Shown here piece by piece: positions 63,819-64,000 of a DNA stretch of 64,000 bases (its first letter is position 1; every line of letters begins with the position of its first letter). The notes beneath the pieces were generated by a model that saw nothing but the letters and a program-made list of their open reading frames with translations, made no database searches and was not told the DNA's origin. This stretch comes from Cryobacterium sp. Y50. GTDB lineage: Bacteria; Actinomycetota; Actinomycetes; Actinomycetales; Microbacteriaceae. Location of the stretch: assembly GCF_002929805.1 (NCBI RefSeq), contig NZ_PJJM01000103.1:62001-126000 (forward strand). Direction: 5' to 3'. Made by a program: the position numbers and the translations under genes.

Positions 63819-64000
63819 ATGCCAGAGACCACCCTCGTCGGACCGACCCTCGCCGAATTCGAGGCCGCTCGCGCGGTCGTCGCCCGGGCTGCGGATGTGA
63901 CCCCGATGGAGAGCTCACGCTATCTCGCCGAAGTATTGGGCGCGCCGGTCTACCTCAAGTGTGAAAATCTACAGCGCACCGGGTCCTACAAGATTCGCGG
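63819..64000 (+). CDS. ilvA: Threonine ammonia-lyase, 3' end outside window
   Basis: Only about 60 residues are present. They read FEAARAVVARAADVTPMESS, then YLKCENLQRTGSYKIR, the N-terminal region of PLP-dependent threonine/serine dehydratases in which the Lys of TGSYKIR carries the cofactor. GGAGA stands nine bases before the ATG. The catabolic (TdcB-like) or biosynthetic form cannot be told apart from this part. Confidence 0.85.
   Translation, partial: MPETTLVGPTLAEFEAARAVVARAADVTPMESSRYLAEVLGAPVYLKCENLQRTGSYKIR

Overview
The window looks like chromosomal DNA of a high-G+C actinobacterium, most likely Microbacteriaceae (Cryobacterium/Leifsonia-like). This rests on GTG/TTG starts, promoter hexamers of the TAGACT type, and housekeeping gene orders: tRNA-Gln-glmU-prs, L25-pth-mfd, and eno-FtsB-DUF501-subtilase-NDH-2. 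The assignment is from memory of gene order and protein families, not from a database search.

1-13 kb: an unusual phosphate (Pst) operon. PstC (partial), PstA and PstB bracket seven genes for exported or membrane proteins. These are a membrane-tethered PstS, an 868-residue tethered PstS-like protein, a third small binding protein, a WxL-like protein, two WxLIP/DUF916-type tethered proteins, and a sortase homologue that has lost its catalytic His and Cys. I read this as a candidate surface phosphate-capture apparatus and the most novel system in the window. 13-19 kb: MarR regulator, tRNA-Gln, GlmU, Prs, a small membrane protein, Gnd and a FadR-type GntR regulator.

19.4-27.2 kb: a sugar-acid catabolic operon with a lipoprotein binding protein, two permeases, gluconokinase, a galactonate-type dehydratase, a KDPG-type aldolase, a KDG-type kinase and a frameshifted mannonate dehydratase. 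It lies divergent from gntR-gnd and joins gluconate/aldonate uptake to the pentose phosphate and Entner-Doudoroff routes. 27.2-43.7 kb: core genes rplY, pth (apparently CTG start), mfd, nhaA, mazG, an ABC exporter pair, hisS, eno, ftsB, DUF501, a membrane subtilase and ndh.

43.8-48.8 kb: a decayed island at a tRNA with a UAA anticodon. It holds a broken tyrosine integrase, a hydrolase lacking its C-terminus, a PrxQ-type peroxiredoxin, a YoeB toxin gene knocked out of frame by a 14-bp tandem repeat, and an IS30 transposase stump ending at the 3' end of ppx. 48.8-58.3 kb: Ppx/GppA, a large Ig-like plus polytopic membrane protein, a GH1 protein lacking its nucleophile, remnants of an ABC-2 permease and a HipA-like gene, GNAT and VOC proteins, LemA, HtpX and a YcaQ-type DNA glycosylase.

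58.4-64 kb: an SBP-permease-permease-ATPase importer, with a very stable TTCG-loop hairpin where the first permease begins, then an AI-2E-family transporter and the start of ilvA. The octamer GCGGATGC is strongly over-represented on both strands (34 copies by manual count) but absent from the surface-gene cluster after 4.8 kb and from 39.9-50.2 kb.
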